A DNA stretch of 64,000 nucleotides. It comes from Swaminathania salitolerans. Lineage in GTDB: Bacteria > Pseudomonadota > Alphaproteobacteria > Acetobacterales > Acetobacteraceae. Position numbers and translations under genes: made by a program. Within the stretch, counting starts at the first letter, position 1. Each line of letters begins with the position of its first letter. Below, in pieces: positions 49,286-60,363 of the stretch. The DNA is taken from positions 124,001 through 188,000 of the forward strand of contig NZ_BJVC01000003.1 in the NCBI RefSeq assembly GCF_007988945.1, given 5' to 3'. Under the pieces are notes generated by a model, which searched no databases, was not told the DNA's origin, and saw only the letters and a list, made by a program, of their open reading frames with translations.

Positions 49286-50452
49286 CTATTCCTCGTCCTG
49301 CCCCTCTCCCCACCCCTGGGCGCGCATCTCGTCGAGACGCGAGGCCGTTCTCTCGAAGGCGCGGGCATTTTCGCCCGTCCGATAAAGCGTCTCCGGCAAT
49401 GAGGCGGCACTCGCGCGGAGACGGACGCGGTTTTCGTAAAGGACATCGACGAGCGTGATGAAACGGCGCACCTTGTCGAAATCGTCCGGCACGAGCGCGG
49501 GAATGGCGTCGAGAAAGAGCGTATGGAACTGCGAGGCCAGCGCGAGATAATCGGCCGGTCCGAGCGGCGTGCCGCACAGATCCTCGAAACCGAACCAGGC
49601 GACCCTGTCGCGACAGGCGGGCACGGCGATGCGACGCGAACCCACCGCGACGGTTCCGGGTTCGGCCCTTCCTCCTGTCGCCGCCTCGAAAGCCTGACGC
49701 AACAACGTGCTGTTTTCTGCAGAGTCCGGCACGAGCCAGACCGTTTCGTCGGGCAGACGCCCTCTGCGGTAATCGCGGACGGCCTCGAGCGTCAGCACAT
49801 CCATATGTGCGGAAAACGCCTCGAGATAGGGCTTCATGGTCGCCCTGTTCTGTGTCTGCGACTTCATCAGCGCATCCGGAGCCGTGTTCGACGTTGCAAC
49901 CACGACCGTTCCGAGCGCCATGGTCAGATCCAGCAGACGCAGGACGAGAAGCGCATCGGACATGTCGTTGATCTGGAATTCGTCGAAACAGAGCAGATCG
50001 TACTGCGCATGGAGCTTTCCGGCGAGATCGCGCACCGGGTCCTCGCGCCGCGTCTGGCGGCTCTGGGGCCTGTTCAGGACACGCAGGACCTCCTGCATGA
50101 AGACGTGAAAATGGATCCTGCGCTTTTTCTCCAGAGCGATCTCGCGACAAAAGAGATCCATCAGCATGGTCTTGCCCCGCCCGACATCTCCGACGAGATA
50201 GAGCCCCCTGAGCGGTTGCGGCCTTCGGCGCGTCAGGCGCGACAGAAAACCGTCGCCGCCCTCATGTCGTCGGGTCAGCTCCGTGGCGAGCCGGTCGAGC
50301 GCCATCGCCGCTGCCCGCTGCGCAGGATCCGGTTGCAGGGTCCCGCTCGAAACCAGCTGCTCATAGGTGGCGAACACGCCCTTGCCGCGGATGGGGGTCA
50401 TATCGGGACGCATATCGCCGGAACGGGAGGGAACGGGGCTCGAATACGACAT
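49286..50452 (-). CDS. zapE: ZapE/AFG1-family ATPase
   Basis: 388 residues. Walker A YLVGDVGRGKTMLMDLF, IHFHVFMQEV, Walker B LLCFDEFQINDMSDALL, and VVVATSNTAPD as sensor. It belongs to the AFG1/ZapE family. ZapE in E. coli destabilises FtsZ polymers in division under stress; the mitochondrial AFG1/LACE1 homologue is linked to respiratory-complex turnover, which is notable because sdh lies next to it. The ATG at 50452 has AAGGAAGC at the ideal distance. Divergent from sdhC. Confidence 0.92.
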   Translation of the reverse strand: MSYSSPVPSRSGDMRPDMTPIRGKGVFATYEQLVSSGTLQPDPAQRAAAMALDRLATELTRRHEGGDGFLSRLTRRRPQPLRGLYLVGDVGRGKTMLMDLFCREIALEKKRRIHFHVFMQEVLRVLNRPQSRQTRREDPVRDLAGKLHAQYDLLCFDEFQINDMSDALLVLRLLDLTMALGTVVVATSNTAPDALMKSQTQNRATMKPYLEAFSAHMDVLTLEAVRDYRRGRLPDETVWLVPDSAENSTLLRQAFEAATGGRAEPGTVAVGSRRIAVPACRDRVAWFGFEDLCGTPLGPADYLALASQFHTLFLDAIPALVPDDFDKVRRFITLVDVLYENRVRLRASAASLPETLYRTGENARAFERTASRLDEMRAQGWGEGQDEE

Positions 50453-50686
50453 GAAGCTTCCTTGTGCCGGACGCATGGTTTTGCGCATGTCCGTCCTAGC
50501 ATGCGCAGTCGATACAGGGAGCGGGCCAGTACCGTCACGCCTGTGTGAGGCAGAACGGGATTATCCCAAATACAAGACAAAATCAGTGCCCATTCTCACA
50601 TCAATATGCACATGACGGACAACACGAATGCGACTATGTGGGTTAGACATCGCATAGCCCGATTGACAGAATTCCGAGGTATCGCC

Positions 50687-51136
50687 ATGGCTTCCGACGG
50701 ACGTGAAGCGTTCTATCACGGCACCGACACTGAGGGGCAGGCCATCCGGCGGCCCATGTCTCCCCATCTCGACATCTACCGTTTTCGCCTCTCTATGGCG
50801 CTTTCCATCGGCAACCGCATGGCGGGTGTCGCTTCTGCGCTCGGCGCCCTTCTGGCCGTTTCCTGGCTCGGCGCCCTGGCGCAGGGGCCGCGCAGCTTCG
50901 CGCGCGCCCAGAAAATCGCGACCAATCCGCTGGGCCGGCTCGTGTTTCTCGGCTGGGGCGTCGCGACGCTCTACCATTTCGTCGCCGGGATCCGTCACCT
51001 GATATGGGATAGCGGAGCCCGCTTCGAGAAAAAGGAGATCGACCGGGACGGCAAACGCTCTCTCTTTCTCACGGGGGGGCTGTCCGTCGGACTGGTTGCT
51101 GCCTTCGTGACGCTCTCCCGCATTCGCAAAGGATAA
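50687..51136 (+). CDS. sdhC: Succinate dehydrogenase cytochrome b556 subunit
   Basis: 149 residues with three transmembrane helices. The SdhC opening RPMSPHLDIYRFRLSMALSI, with SIGNRMAGV containing the quinone-site Ser/Arg, and the haem-ligand histidine region LYHFVAGIRHLIWD are all present. It anchors SdhAB to the membrane and passes electrons to ubiquinone. The ATG at 50687 has GAGGT ahead; a longer frame upstream is not conserved. First gene of sdhCDAB. Confidence 0.93.
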   Translation: MASDGREAFYHGTDTEGQAIRRPMSPHLDIYRFRLSMALSIGNRMAGVASALGALLAVSWLGALAQGPRSFARAQKIATNPLGRLVFLGWGVATLYHFVAGIRHLIWDSGARFEKKEIDRDGKRSLFLTGGLSVGLVAAFVTLSRIRKG

Positions 51137-51140
51137 CGCC

Positions 51141-51548
51141 ATGACGCGTCTCTCCGACATGCGTACGCCCCTCGCGCGTGCCAAGGGCCTGGGCGGCCTG
51201 CCCGACGGGGCCGAACACTGGACTGCCGAGCGGGTCTCCGCATTGCTTCTGGCGCCTTTGTCCCTGTGGGGTGTGACCCAGATCCTGCGTCTTGCCGGGC
51301 GCGACCGGGAGACCATTCTCGCCTGGGCAGGACGCGTGCAGAACGCCGCCCCGCTGGGGCTGCTCATCGCGCTGACGGCGCGCCACGCACAGCTCGGTCT
51401 GGAGGTGATCGCCTCCGATTACGCACGCGGGTGGCGGCGCGTCGGCCTGCGCCTCCTGATCCGTCTGGCGACCCTGGTTTTCGTCGCGATCGGCGCCGCC
51501 TCGCTCGCCCGCATCATCATGACCCGCACGCCGGAGGCGAAACAATGA
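51141..51548 (+). CDS. sdhD: Succinate dehydrogenase membrane anchor subunit
   Basis: 135 residues. [22 protein letters not shown] matches the alphaproteobacterial SdhD opening, followed by three helices and [16 protein letters not shown] containing the haem-ligand His and the conserved Asp-Tyr of the quinone site. It starts 4 bp after sdhC and its stop overlaps sdhA (ATGA, 51545-51548). Confidence 0.9.
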   Translation: MTRLSDMRTPLARAKGLGGLPDGAEHWTAERVSALLLAPLSLWGVTQILRLAGRDRETILAWAGRVQNAAPLGLLIALTARHAQLGLEVIASDYARGWRRVGLRLLIRLATLVFVAIGAASLARIIMTRTPEAKQ

Positions 51549-53347
51549 GCGAAACACGCCCGGGAAATTACCGCATCGTCGATCATGCCTATGACGTGGT
51601 CGTGGTCGGGGCTGGCGGGTCCGGCCTGCGCGCCACGCTCGGCATGGGCGCCGGCGGGTTGCGTACCGCCTGCGTCACCAAGGTGTTTCCGACCCGTAGC
51701 CATACCGTTGCCGCCCAGGGCGGAATCGGCGCCGCTCTGGGGAACATGGCCGAGGATAACTGGCGCTGGCACATGTACGATACCGTGAAGGGATCGGACT
51801 GGCTGGGCGATCAGGACGCCATCGAATTCATGTGTCGCGAGGCGGAAAGCGCCGTCATGGAGCTGGAGCATTTCGGTGTGCCCTTCTCCCGCACCGAAGA
51901 CGGCAAGATCTATCAGCGCCCCTTCGGCGGCCATATGAGCGAATACGGCAAGACGCCTGTCGCACGCGCCTGCGCCGCCGCCGATCGCACGGGCCATGCG
52001 ATCCTGCATACGCTGTATCAGCAATGCCTGAAGCATCGCGTCGACTTCTATGTGGAATATTACGTCCTCGATCTCATCATGGACGAGAGCGGCGCCTGTC
52101 GGGGGATCGTCGCCTGGTGCCTCGATGACGGATCGATCCACCGGTTCAGCGCCAAGACGGTCGTTCTTGCGACTGGCGGTTACGGCCGGGCCTTCCAGAG
52201 CTGCACATCCGCCCATTCCTGCACCGGCGATGGCGGCGGTCTCGCGATGCGTGCCGGTGTCCCGACCCAGGACATGGAATTCGTGCAGTTCCATCCGACC
52301 GGCATTTTCCCTGCCGGTTGCCTGCTGACGGAAGGATGCCGCGGCGAGGGCGGTTATCTGACCAATGGCGAGGGGGAACGCTTCATGGAGCGCTATGCCC
52401 CCACGGCCAAGGATCTCGCCTCGCGCGACGTGGTTTCACGGGCCATGACCATCGAGATCAATGAAGGGCGCGGTTGCGGTCCGAAAAAAGACCATATCAT
52501 GCTCCATCTCGAGCATCTCGGCCCCGAATTGCTGCATCAGCGCCTGCCGGGCATCTCCGAAACCGCACGGATTTTCGCAGGCGTCGACGTCACCAGGGAG
52601 CCCGCCCCGGTCCTTCCCACGGTGCATTACAACATGGGAGGCGTCCCCACCAATCTGCATGGCGAGGTTCTGCGCCCGACGGAGGACGATCCCGATCGCG
52701 TCGTCCCCGGATTGATGGCGGTGGGAGAGGCGGCCTGCGTCTCGGTGCATGGCGCAAACAGGCTCGGCACGAATTCCCTCCTCGACCTCATCGTGTTCGG
52801 CCGGGCCGCCGGGAAGCGCGCCGCCGAACTCATCGATCCGACCGTGCCCGTTCCTCCCCTGCCCCAGGGCGCGGGAGACGAGATCATCGCCAGATTCGAC
52901 CGGTTGCGTCATGCAGAAGGGCGTTTCAGCGTGGCCGAGCTGCGCGAACGTCTGCAGCGCACGATGCAGAGTCACGCGGCCGTCTTCCGCAATACACGCT
53001 CGCTCGCCGAAGGCTGCGAGAAGATCAGGACGTTGTGGAAGGATGCCGCCCATATGGGTCTGGCCGATCGCTCGCTGATCTGGAACAGCGATCTGATGGA
53101 AGCGCTCGAGTTCTTCAATCTTCTGGCGAATGCGACCGTCACCATCGAGAGCGCTCATGCCCGACACGAGACGCGCGGTGCCCATGCCCATGACGACTAT
53201 CCGGAGCGGGATGACACGCACTGGATGAAGCACACCGTGTCCTATCTCGATGACGACGGGGAGGTCTCGCTGCTGTACCGTCCCGTACGCATGCAGACGC
53301 TGACCGATGAGGTCGATGTCTTCCCGCCCAAGAAACGCGTGTATTGA
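51545..53347 (+). CDS. sdhA: Succinate dehydrogenase flavoprotein subunit
   Basis: 600 residues. [18 protein letters not shown] dinucleotide-binding loop, the FAD-attachment histidine in [10 protein letters not shown] (His53), [23 protein letters not shown] active-site region, [10 protein letters not shown], and the SdhA ending [10 protein letters not shown]. It oxidises succinate to fumarate with covalently bound FAD, linking the TCA cycle to the respiratory chain. Confidence 0.97.
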   Translation: MSETRPGNYRIVDHAYDVVVVGAGGSGLRATLGMGAGGLRTACVTKVFPTRSHTVAAQGGIGAALGNMAEDNWRWHMYDTVKGSDWLGDQDAIEFMCREAESAVMELEHFGVPFSRTEDGKIYQRPFGGHMSEYGKTPVARACAAADRTGHAILHTLYQQCLKHRVDFYVEYYVLDLIMDESGACRGIVAWCLDDGSIHRFSAKTVVLATGGYGRAFQSCTSAHSCTGDGGGLAMRAGVPTQDMEFVQFHPTGIFPAGCLLTEGCRGEGGYLTNGEGERFMERYAPTAKDLASRDVVSRAMTIEINEGRGCGPKKDHIMLHLEHLGPELLHQRLPGISETARIFAGVDVTREPAPVLPTVHYNMGGVPTNLHGEVLRPTEDDPDRVVPGLMAVGEAACVSVHGANRLGTNSLLDLIVFGRAAGKRAAELIDPTVPVPPLPQGAGDEIIARFDRLRHAEGRFSVAELRERLQRTMQSHAAVFRNTRSLAEGCEKIRTLWKDAAHMGLADRSLIWNSDLMEALEFFNLLANATVTIESAHARHETRGAHAHDDYPERDDTHWMKHTVSYLDDDGEVSLLYRPVRMQTLTDEVDVFPPKKRVY

Positions 53348-53359
53348 GGGGATCCGACC

Positions 53360-54139
53360 ATGGTTGAACTCAGTCTGCCCAAAAACAGCACGCCTCGCCC
53401 CGGCAAGTTCCATCCGGCCCCGTCGGATGCGAAACGCAAGGCCGTCTTCCAGATCTATCGCTGGTCGCCCGATGACGACGAGAATCCCTGCCTCGACAGC
53501 TACGAGCTCGATCTGGACAAGGTCGGGCCGATGGTCCTCGACGCCCTGCTCTATATCAAGGACCATATCGACGCGTCCCTGACCTTCCGCCGTTCCTGCC
53601 GCGAGGGGATCTGCGGATCCTGCGCCATGAACATCGATGGCGAGAACACCCTCGCCTGCCTCAAGCCGATCAGCGCGATCAAGGGAACGATCAGGATCAA
53701 TCCCCTGCCGCACATGCCCGTCGTGAAGGATCTCGTCCCGAATCTGAACGGCGCCTATGCGCAGCTCGAATCGATCCAGCCCTGGCTCAAGAGCGACACG
53801 CCGCCGCCGCCGGATACGGAGCGCCTGCAAAGCATCGAGGAGCGCGAAAAACTCGATGGCATGTGGGAGTGCATCCTGTGCTTCTGCTGCAGCACGTCCT
53901 GTCCGTCCTACTGGTGGAACGGCGACCGCTATCTCGGACCGGCCACATTGCTCGCGGCCAATCGCTGGATCATGGACAGCCGCGACGATCATACGGGCGA
54001 GAGACTCGCGGCTCTGGACGACTCGATGAAGCTCTATGGCTGCCGGACGATCATGAACTGTACCCAGACCTGCCCCAAGGGACTGAATCCGGCCAAGGCC
54101 ATCGCCAATATCAAGAAGCTGCAGGTCGAGCGCGAATAA
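53360..54139 (+). CDS. sdhB: Succinate dehydrogenase iron-sulfur subunit
   Basis: 259 residues. The [2Fe-2S] site is [21 protein letters not shown] (given as key residues Cys-x4-Cys-x2-Cys-x11-Cys), the [4Fe-4S] site [16 protein letters not shown], and the [3Fe-4S] site [17 protein letters not shown]. Electrons pass from FAD through these to quinone. It is 12 bp after sdhA. The ~200 bp beyond (54140-54339) is G-rich and holds no gene I can support. Confidence 0.97.
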   Translation: MVELSLPKNSTPRPGKFHPAPSDAKRKAVFQIYRWSPDDDENPCLDSYELDLDKVGPMVLDALLYIKDHIDASLTFRRSCREGICGSCAMNIDGENTLACLKPISAIKGTIRINPLPHMPVVKDLVPNLNGAYAQLESIQPWLKSDTPPPPDTERLQSIEEREKLDGMWECILCFCCSTSCPSYWWNGDRYLGPATLLAANRWIMDSRDDHTGERLAALDDSMKLYGCRTIMNCTQTCPKGLNPAKAIANIKKLQVERE

Positions 54140-54339
54140 ACCCGCGCGTCATGGGGCCGGGACCGGAGGACGCGGAACATGCGTATTCTCCGGTTCTTCC
54201 TCCCCCTCATGCCAGCACCGCACCCAGCACCACGCCCACAGCTCCGGGGGAACAAATTCCGGAACAGGCCGCCCGGGGGGGGCCTGCGCAAAGCCCGGGA
54301 GGGCGGGGGCTTCCGGCAATGCATCCCGGGAAGATGGCT

Positions 54340-54969
54340 TCAGGCTGCGCCGTATTCTTTCATGAGCTCGACGAGGCCCGTCTGCCGTCTGGTTCTGAGG
54401 CGGGAAGCGAGCAGGATGGCATGCGCCTCCCGCACGGCGGTATCGAGTTCCTCGTTGATCAGGACGTGATCGAATTCGCTCCAGTGAGAGATCTCGTTGA
54501 GCGCCGCAGCCATTCTCCGGTCGATCTCGGCTGCGTCGTCGGAAGCACGTGAGCGCAGACGACGATCGAGTTCCTTCATCGAAGGCGGCAGGACGAACAG
54601 GCTGACCACATCGTCGGGCAGGGCCGAACGCAGGAGCCTATGTCCCTGCCAGTCGATATCGAAGACCATATCGCGCCCGCTGGCGAGGGCCGCCTCGACG
54701 GGCGCGCGCGGGGTTCCGTATCCCCGCCCGAACACTTCCGCCCATTCCAGAAGCGCCCCCTCATCCGCCATTGTCCGGAACTGCTCGAGACTGCGGAAAT
54801 GATAGTGAACGCCGTCCTTCTCTCCGGGGCGCGGCGCGCGCGTGGTGACCGAAACCGAATGGACGAGGCTGGAATCCCCGGCCCGAAGGGCGTTTGCGAT
54901 GGTCGATTTTCCAGCCCCGGACGGTGCCGAGATCACAAAGCAAACGCCACGCCGTGCCACCCTAGTCAT
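54340..54969 (-). CDS. gmk: Guanylate kinase
   Basis: 209 residues. P-loop SAPSGAGKSTIA, VSVTTRAPRPGEKDGVHYHF (GMP binding), FEGRGYGT-like VFGRGYGTPRAPVEAAL, and DIDWQGHRLLR, VSLFVLPPSMKELDRRLRSR lid. It phosphorylates GMP to GDP. The ATG at 54969 follows GGAGGAG; the longer frame upstream lacks homology. No rpoZ or other usual neighbour follows. Confidence 0.96.
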   Translation of the reverse strand: MTRVARRGVCFVISAPSGAGKSTIANALRAGDSSLVHSVSVTTRAPRPGEKDGVHYHFRSLEQFRTMADEGALLEWAEVFGRGYGTPRAPVEAALASGRDMVFDIDWQGHRLLRSALPDDVVSLFVLPPSMKELDRRLRSRASDDAAEIDRRMAAALNEISHWSEFDHVLINEELDTAVREAHAILLASRLRTRRQTGLVELMKEYGAA

Positions 54970-55071
54970 GACCCGTTTCTCCTCCCGGTCCCCTGATCGT
55001 ATCCCGCAAGGCATAGCGGCTCGGCATGCGTTTGGAAACATGGCCCGGAACGGGGACGCGAAAGGACTCTC

Positions 55072-56130
55072 TCAGGGAATGTATCGCGATGCGCGCAACT
55101 GGTCGAAGAGATCGCAGAAGGACCGCTCGGTCGACTGATAGCGTGCAAAACCGGCTTCCCGGCTCTTGGTCATATCGGTGACGCATTCCACCGGCCTGCC
55201 GAGATCGGCATCGGTATGCCAGGGCGAGGCGAGTTTCGAGAGATCGTCCAGCTGCAGGGCATGAGCCTTCGCGATACGGCGCCATGCCTCTTCCTGGCCC
55301 TTCAGACGCGCCTCGAGCGGGGAGACCGCCCCCGGATAGGGGGCTGCCTCGATCCCGAACCAGGATGCCAGACGCGGCCAGAGCCATTTCCAGCGGAACA
55401 CGTCCCCATTGACGATGTTGAAGGCTTCGTTGCGTCCGCCCGGCGCGGTGGCAGCCCAGTGAATATGGGCGGCGAGCTGGCGCGCATCGGTGACATCGGT
55501 CAGTCCGTTCCACTGAACCGCCGAGCCGGGAAACACGAAAGGCAGTCCGGTCTCGCGACAGAGACTGGCATAGACCGCAAGCGTCGTACCCATGTTCATG
55601 AGATTGCCGATCGCATGACCGATGACGGTATGCGGCCGGTGCACCGACCAGGAGAATCCGTGACGTGCGGCCGCCTCGAAAAGTACGTCTTCCTGCGCGT
55701 AGTAGAAATTCTCGCCGGGCAGGCGGGGCATGTCCTCACGAAACGGCGTCTGTGGCGGCGCACCGGCTGCGTAACTCTCGAACGGTCCGAGATAATGTTT
55801 GAGACCGGTCACAAGACCGACATGAACGAGCCTCTCGGGATGGGGCAATGCCGAGAAGACGTTGCGCAGCATGGCGCTGTTTGCGATGCAGTTCTCGGCC
55901 TCGGTCGCCTTTCGGGTCCAGGTCGTGAAAAACAGACAATGCGGCGCGACGTCCGCAAGCGCCGTCCCGAGCTGCCCGGGATCGAGCGTATCGGCCCTGA
56001 CGGGAACGACCTGCTCGGGAAGCCCCTCGACGTTCCGGGCCAGTCCGTACACGGTCCAGCCCTCGGCCAGAAGACGGGAGGCAAGGTTACGACCGACAAG
56101 TCCGGTCGCTCCGACGATCAGCGCACGCAT
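55072..56130 (-). CDS. PRISE-like SDR reductase (progesterone 5-beta-reductase/iridoid synthase type)
   Basis: 352 residues. NADP loop ALIVGATGLVGRNLA, CLFFTTWTRK, HVGLVTGLKHYLGPFESYA (typical PRISE TGxKHY), FYYAQEDVLFE (catalytic YxxxD/E region), SVHRPHTVIGHAIGNLMN, and AFNIVNGDVFRWKWLWP. These extended/atypical SDRs reduce enone C=C bonds. CAGGAG precedes the ATG at 56130. It is divergent from an HxlR regulator, a pattern usual for stress-inducible reductases, so an electrophilic enone substrate is likely. Confidence 0.88.
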   Translation of the reverse strand: MRALIVGATGLVGRNLASRLLAEGWTVYGLARNVEGLPEQVVPVRADTLDPGQLGTALADVAPHCLFFTTWTRKATEAENCIANSAMLRNVFSALPHPERLVHVGLVTGLKHYLGPFESYAAGAPPQTPFREDMPRLPGENFYYAQEDVLFEAAARHGFSWSVHRPHTVIGHAIGNLMNMGTTLAVYASLCRETGLPFVFPGSAVQWNGLTDVTDARQLAAHIHWAATAPGGRNEAFNIVNGDVFRWKWLWPRLASWFGIEAAPYPGAVSPLEARLKGQEEAWRRIAKAHALQLDDLSKLASPWHTDADLGRPVECVTDMTKSREAGFARYQSTERSFCDLFDQLRASRYIP

Positions 56131-56148
56131 GATGACTCCTGACACCCT

Positions 56149-56168
56149 CCGGGAATAATCCGTCCCGG
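56149..56168. promoter_or_regulatory. Inverted repeat in HxlR/PRISE divergent promoter
   Basis: CCGGGA and TCCCGG separated by 8 bp, 19 bp upstream of the reductase start. Candidate HxlR operator. Confidence 0.35.
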
Positions 56169-56290
56169 AAGTGCATGACGGGGAATGCTCCCCGGCTGGT
56201 TTCGATGGGTGTCACGCTGTGATATTTGCGTTGCAAAGACAATCCGGCACGTTCTGGTGCCCGGTTACCGCGAGGTTCCCACACCCGGTC

Positions 56291-56674
56291 ATGACGCATT
56301 CTCCCGATTCCGGATCCTCTCTCCCGGCAGGATACCGGACTGCCCCTTTCGCCGAGGATTGCGCACCCCGGAAGCTTCTCAGGCTTTTTTCCGCGAAATG
56401 GGTGACGATGATCCTCCACGCCCTTCACCTGTCCGGGGGTGGGTCCCGTCCGGGCCAGTTGCTGCGCAATCTCCCGGGACTGTCGAAAAAGATGATGACC
56501 CAGACCCTGCGCGATCTGGAAGCGAAGGGCCTGGTCTCGCGCCATGTGATGGCGGAGGCGCCCCCGGTCGTGGAGTATCGCCTGACCGCTCTGGGACAAT
56601 GTCTCATCGAACCGCTCGAGCAGCTTTATGGCTGGGGGGTCGAACACGCCCATATTCTCGACCGGATCGACTGA
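56291..56674 (+). CDS. HxlR-family transcriptional regulator
   Basis: 127 residues: winged helix with LLRLFSAKWVTMILHALHLS, RPGQLLRNLPGLSKKMMTQTLRDLEAKGLVSR, and VEYRLTALGQCLIEPLEQLYGWG (key features quoted by region ~25-115). These are the HxlR/DUF24 helices and wing. Many members sense quinones or aldehydes through a cysteine near the N-terminus; here EDCAP (~25) is the candidate. It probably controls the divergent reductase. The chosen ATG at 56291 matches family length; the frame extends 120 bp further upstream. Confidence 0.88.
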   Translation: MTHSPDSGSSLPAGYRTAPFAEDCAPRKLLRLFSAKWVTMILHALHLSGGGSRPGQLLRNLPGLSKKMMTQTLRDLEAKGLVSRHVMAEAPPVVEYRLTALGQCLIEPLEQLYGWGVEHAHILDRID

Positions 56675-56704
56675 ACGCATCCCGCGCATCGCCCCCTCCG
56701 GTAG

Positions 56705-56750
56705 AGTTTTCCGGGGGACGGTTTCCGGGGGCTACAGTTCCCGGGGGCCG
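56705..56750. repeat. ~15-bp tandem repeat x3
   Basis: Three G-rich units around AGTTTCCGGGGGCTAC in the 100-bp convergent gap between the HxlR regulator and the aldo/keto reductase. Confidence 0.8.
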
Positions 56751-56776
56751 TATCTTGCGCCTCTCTCCCCGGGATC

Positions 56777-57901
<1,125 letters not shown>

Positions 57902-57966
57902 TCAGGCTCCGCCCGTCGCGAAACCCGATCGATGACGCGAGAAAACCAGACTGGCGTAAGGAGGAT

Positions 57967-57985
57967 AAGTCGCTATTGTCGACTT
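57967..57985. promoter_or_regulatory. Candidate LysR operator
   Basis: AAGTCG-N7-CGACTT, a perfect 6-bp inverted repeat of the size and spacing of LysR recognition sites, 23 bp upstream of the LysR gene in the divergent region. Confidence 0.5.
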
Positions 57986-58008
57986 GAACCAATATCGGAT
58001 TTTCATGA

Positions 58009-58902
58009 ATGAACCGCGAGGACCTGGCCGATCTCAACGCCTTCATGATCGTGGCGGAAGAACAGAGCTTCACCCGGGCCGCGAGTCGCCTGGGCACGTC
58101 GCAATCGGCACTGAGCCATACGATCAGACGTCTCGAGACCCGTCTGGGGCTGCGTCTTCTGACCCGGACGACGCGTCGTGTGGCCACGACCCATGCGGGA
58201 GAAAAACTCCTCGGGACGCTGGCCCCCGCGCTCGATGCGATATCGAGCGAGATCGCCTCGCTGAGCGACCTGTCCGAAAAACCCTCCGGCCTCATTCGCC
58301 TGACCACCTCGGAACACGCCGCCACCAGTATTCTCTGGCCCGCTCTGAAACGGCTCCTGCCCGATTATCCGGGCATCCAGGTCGATGTCGAGATCGAGGC
58401 CGGGTTGAGCGATATCGTGGCGGAACGCTTCGATGCCGGTATCCGTCTCGAGGAAACCATTGCGAAAGACATGATCGCCGTACCGATCGGCCCCCCCTTG
58501 CGTATGGCCGTGGTCGGCGCGCCAGGCTATTTCAGAACCCACCCGGTGCCGGAAACGCCCCAGGAGCTCTCCCGCCATCACTGCCTCAAGCTGCGTATGT
58601 CCACCTCGGGCGGCGTCTATGCATGGGAACTGGAAAAGGGACGCCGCAGCCTGCGCGTCCGGGTGGAAGGTCAGCTCACATTCAACAATGCGGCGATGCT
58701 GCGTGAAGCGGCCCTCGACGGCTTCGGTCTCGCCTGCGTCATGGAGGATCAGGTGATGGATCATGTCGCCGCAGGCCGCCTCGTGCGCGTCCTCGAGGAC
58801 TGGTGCCCGCCTTTCCCAGGATATCACCTCTATTATCCCAGCCGCCGCCAGTCTTCCGCCGTCTTTCGCCTTCTCGTCGAGGCCCTGCGCTACAGGTCCT
58901 GA
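58009..58902 (+). CDS. LysR-family transcriptional regulator
   Basis: 297 residues. N-terminal helix-turn-helix DLNAFMIVAEEQSFTRAASR, then LGTSQSALSHTIRRLETRLG, LLTRTTRRVATTHAG. The effector domain has the LRLTTSEHAATSILWPALKRLL start and a FDAGIRLEETIAKDM loop. It belongs to the large subgroup that regulates a divergent oxidoreductase, here the aldo/keto reductase. Effector unknown. The gene ends 30 bp before the convergent cytochrome c gene. Confidence 0.92.
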   Translation: MNREDLADLNAFMIVAEEQSFTRAASRLGTSQSALSHTIRRLETRLGLRLLTRTTRRVATTHAGEKLLGTLAPALDAISSEIASLSDLSEKPSGLIRLTTSEHAATSILWPALKRLLPDYPGIQVDVEIEAGLSDIVAERFDAGIRLEETIAKDMIAVPIGPPLRMAVVGAPGYFRTHPVPETPQELSRHHCLKLRMSTSGGVYAWELEKGRRSLRVRVEGQLTFNNAAMLREAALDGFGLACVMEDQVMDHVAAGRLVRVLEDWCPPFPGYHLYYPSRRQSSAVFRLLVEALRYRS

Positions 58903-58932
58903 CGCCCCTGCCCCGACGCAGTCCGGGCCGTC

Positions 58933-60360
58933 TCACGGTCTTTCGGGGCGCGTATTGAGCGCCCTGCTTCCCGATGGCAGCGCCTGAGCCGCGAAATCTG
59001 CCGTATCGAGCCTGCGCAAGGCGGCAACCTGAGCGGAGTCCACGGCCATCTCCCTGCCTCCGAAAGTCCGGCTCAGAAAGCGTACGATCGCGACGATCTG
59101 CGCATCGCTCAGATCCTGCCGGAAAGCCGGCATGGCCGCGAGACCGTCCGCTCCGTTGCGATGCACACCTGCGAGTATGGTCATGACCAGATTATCGGGT
59201 TTTCCGCCTCGCAGGATCGTGCTTTCGCGAAGGGCAGGATAATAATCGTCCTGCGTTCCCGATCCGTCCAGCTGGTGACAGGACGCACAGGCAGCGCGAT
59301 AGAGAGCGGCACCGCCCGCGACGGAGCGATAATCCCTGCGATCGGCATAGGGACCAGGATTGGCGGCGCGTTCCCTGCGCGCCATGGCAAGCACCGCCTC
59401 GCTCCCGGCGGAAGAGAAACCGTATTCGCGCTCTCCGGATATCGTTTTCCGCCGCGGCTCGACGGGTATCGCACCGGATCCGGAACGATCGATGAGTCTC
59501 AGATAATACGTGATGGCCGCAAGATCGTCGTCTGTCAGGTATCGCAGGGAATGCTCGACCGCCTCCCCCATCGGGCCTGCCGCAACGGCTCTGTCGCGCA
59601 CATGACCGTTGCGCAGATAGGCGTCGATTTCCTCATCGCGCCAGGACGCCAGAGGACCGTTCCTGCCTGCAGCAATGTCGGGCGCAAACCAGCCACCGAC
59701 CCGGGCGCCGGAGAGGGCCTTGCCCCGCTTTGCCGCCATCATGAAATTGCGCGGCGTATGGCAGGTGCCGCAATGAGCGATCGTTTCGACGAGATAGCGC
59801 CCGCGCGCCGCGCGCTCCGTTTCTGCGGGTCTTGGCGCGAAACGCGTACGATCGAGAAACAGCCAGTTCCACACCCCCATCAAACCGCGAAAATTATAGG
59901 GAAAACGCAGCCGGGTCTCGGCTCCGACCGGCTGCTCGACCGCGGCGACTCCCTGCCGCATATAGATATACAGGGCGTGGATATCGCGATCCGTAAGCCC
60001 TGAATAGGAATCGTAGGGCATCGCGGGATAGAGATGTCTCCCATCGGAAGAGAGGCCCTCGCGTACGGCGCGTGCGAAACCGGCTTCCGACCAGCGCCCG
60101 ATTCCATAGCGGATCGATGGCGTGATATTGCTCGAATAGATCACGCCCATGGGCGACTGGATGCCGTATCCGCCACCAAAAACAGGCCCGCCCGGCCGCG
60201 TATGGCAGGCGACGCAATCTGCGGCACGCGCAAGATAGGCGCCCCTGGCCAAGAGCGCGTCTTCCGACGCATGGGCCGCACCGGGCGCTGCGGCGAACAT
60301 GCCGGTCGCCAGACCGCCGAGGAGAAACCGGCACCGCCGGAAAAGCCCGTATCCTCGCAT
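58933..60360 (-). CDS. Triheme cytochrome c subunit of membrane-bound dehydrogenase
   Basis: 475 residues. Signal peptide FLLGGLATGMFAAAPGAAHA, then three haem-binding motifs: CVACH (~49-53), CGTCH and CASCH, each with a downstream Met ligand candidate such as GYGIQSPMGVIYSSN. It receives electrons from the flavoprotein subunit and reduces ubiquinone at the periplasmic face; such subunits attach to the membrane through their C-terminus. It starts 3 bp after the flavoprotein stop. The gene order small-large-cytochrome matches sldSLC, gndSLC and kgdSLC rather than fdhSCL. Confidence 0.93.
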   Translation of the reverse strand: MRGYGLFRRCRFLLGGLATGMFAAAPGAAHASEDALLARGAYLARAADCVACHTRPGGPVFGGGYGIQSPMGVIYSSNITPSIRYGIGRWSEAGFARAVREGLSSDGRHLYPAMPYDSYSGLTDRDIHALYIYMRQGVAAVEQPVGAETRLRFPYNFRGLMGVWNWLFLDRTRFAPRPAETERAARGRYLVETIAHCGTCHTPRNFMMAAKRGKALSGARVGGWFAPDIAAGRNGPLASWRDEEIDAYLRNGHVRDRAVAAGPMGEAVEHSLRYLTDDDLAAITYYLRLIDRSGSGAIPVEPRRKTISGEREYGFSSAGSEAVLAMARRERAANPGPYADRRDYRSVAGGAALYRAACASCHQLDGSGTQDDYYPALRESTILRGGKPDNLVMTILAGVHRNGADGLAAMPAFRQDLSDAQIVAIVRFLSRTFGGREMAVDSAQVAALRRLDTADFAAQALPSGSRALNTRPERP

Positions 60361-60363
60361 GTG

